5,265 nt of DNA from an uncultured Eggerthellaceae bacterium (GTDB lineage Bacteria > Actinomycetota > Coriobacteriia > Coriobacteriales > Eggerthellaceae): NCBI GenBank assembly GCA_946626265.1, contig CAMOUE010000153.1, positions 1 to 5,265 on the forward strand, given 5' to 3'. Positions within the stretch are counted from its first letter, which is position 1. Every line of letters starts with the position of its first letter. Position numbers and translations under genes: made by a program. This document shows, piece after piece, positions 4,832 to 5,265 of this stretch. The notes under the pieces were generated by a model, which was not told the origin of the DNA, did not search any database, and saw only the letters and a list, made by a program, of their open reading frames with translations.

Positions 4832-5265
4832 ATGGCGGATGGCTTCGGAAGCCAGCAGACGACGCGGCGCACGCTGCATTACTACTGGCAGGTCACGCGC
4901 AAGCATTTGGGCCTGTACATCACGATGGTGCTTTCGACCATCGGGTTCGGCATTTTGCTGACGTACGGGAACCCCTACGTCATGAGCCTCATCGTCGATC
5001 GGATTTCAGCCGAGCCGGTGGCGGCAGACCAGGTGTTCAACGTGTTCGGTCCCTATATCATCGCGCTTCTGGCCATCAACGTGTGCGGCCAGGCGGCGAG
5101 CAAGCTGCAGGACTACACGTTGTGGAAGCTCGAGATAGCCGTGTCCTACGATTTGGCCACGCTCTGCTTCGACGCATTGTCGAACCAGTCCATGAGCTTC
5201 CACTCGAACCGCTTCGGCGGCACGCTCGTGTCGCAGACGACGAAGTTCATGGCGGCCTACAACCA
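4832..5265 (+). CDS. ABC transporter ATP-binding/permease protein, N-terminal part
   Basis: The open frame runs off the right edge after 144 complete codons, so only the start of the transmembrane domain is visible. After a polar N-terminus (MADGFGSQQTTRRTLHYYWQ) come a first hydrophobic helix (about residues 27-45, LYITMVLSTIGFGILLTYG) and the exporter-type PYVMSLIVDRI segment. A second helix follows (PYIIALLAINVCGQAASKL), then the intracellular-loop pattern LEIAVSYDLATLCFDALSNQSMSFHSNRFGG, typical of ABC_membrane (exporter type, MsbA/MdlB-like) half-transporters just before the third helix. The Walker A, signature and Walker B motifs would lie beyond the window, so ATPase competence and substrate cannot be judged. 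It starts 96 bases after the rarD stop codon, and its strong ribosome binding site suggests good translation. A second half-transporter gene often follows such genes. Confidence 0.9.
   Translation, partial: MADGFGSQQTTRRTLHYYWQVTRKHLGLYITMVLSTIGFGILLTYGNPYVMSLIVDRISAEPVAADQVFNVFGPYIIALLAINVCGQAASKLQDYTLWKLEIAVSYDLATLCFDALSNQSMSFHSNRFGGTLVSQTTKFMAAYN

Noticed and set aside
1..5265. CRISPR array, tRNA/rRNA genes, insertion sequences, phage or toxin-antitoxin genes
   Set aside because: No regularly spaced repeats, cloverleaf-like sequence, transposase or integrase motifs or matching small-gene pairs were found on reading both strands.

Overview
The window is GC-rich and gene-dense. It reads like a chromosomal segment of an anaerobic actinobacterium, most plausibly class Coriobacteriia (Eggerthellaceae-type gut bacteria such as Eggerthella, Slackia or Gordonibacter). 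The taxonomic guess is an inference from gene content: a molybdopterin-oxidoreductase iron-sulfur subunit with an unusual C-terminal domain, a short FdhD-like protein, and codon use biased to G/C at third positions. No rRNA, tRNA, phage or transposase was seen, so nothing here fixes the species.

Left part (1-2184, plus strand). The 3' end of an electron-transfer (Fe-S) subunit of a DMSO-reductase-superfamily enzyme is followed by a strong intrinsic-terminator hairpin. Then come three closely spaced genes: a small FKBP-like protein with a His/Cys-rich tail, a classical short-chain dehydrogenase/reductase (SDR), and a VOC/glyoxalase-fold metalloprotein. The ferredoxin plus Ig/transthyretin-like layout of the Fe-S subunit recalls the small subunit of pyrogallol-phloroglucinol transhydroxylase, and phloroglucinol reductase is an SDR. 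A reasonable hypothesis is therefore a molybdenum-dependent hydroxy-aromatic (polyphenol) or related carbonyl pathway, with the FKBP-like protein as a maturation or metal-handling helper. The substrate cannot be read from this sequence.

Middle part (2185-3020). A short tract after the VOC gene may be a gene remnant. It is followed by a large hairpin that can terminate transcription in both directions between convergent genes. On the minus strand lies an FdhD-like gene, whose family supplies sulfur to the bis-MGD cofactor of enzymes like the one encoded upstream. This copy lacks the CxxC segment normal for the family and may be transcribed as a leaderless mRNA.

Right part (3018-5265). The minus strand carries a decayed ubiB/aarF-type kinase gene that has lost its 5' end and most of its kinase core. 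Its truncated 5' edge abuts the start of a plus-strand rarD-type EamA transporter gene. The window ends in the first third of an ABC exporter gene with a strong ribosome binding site.
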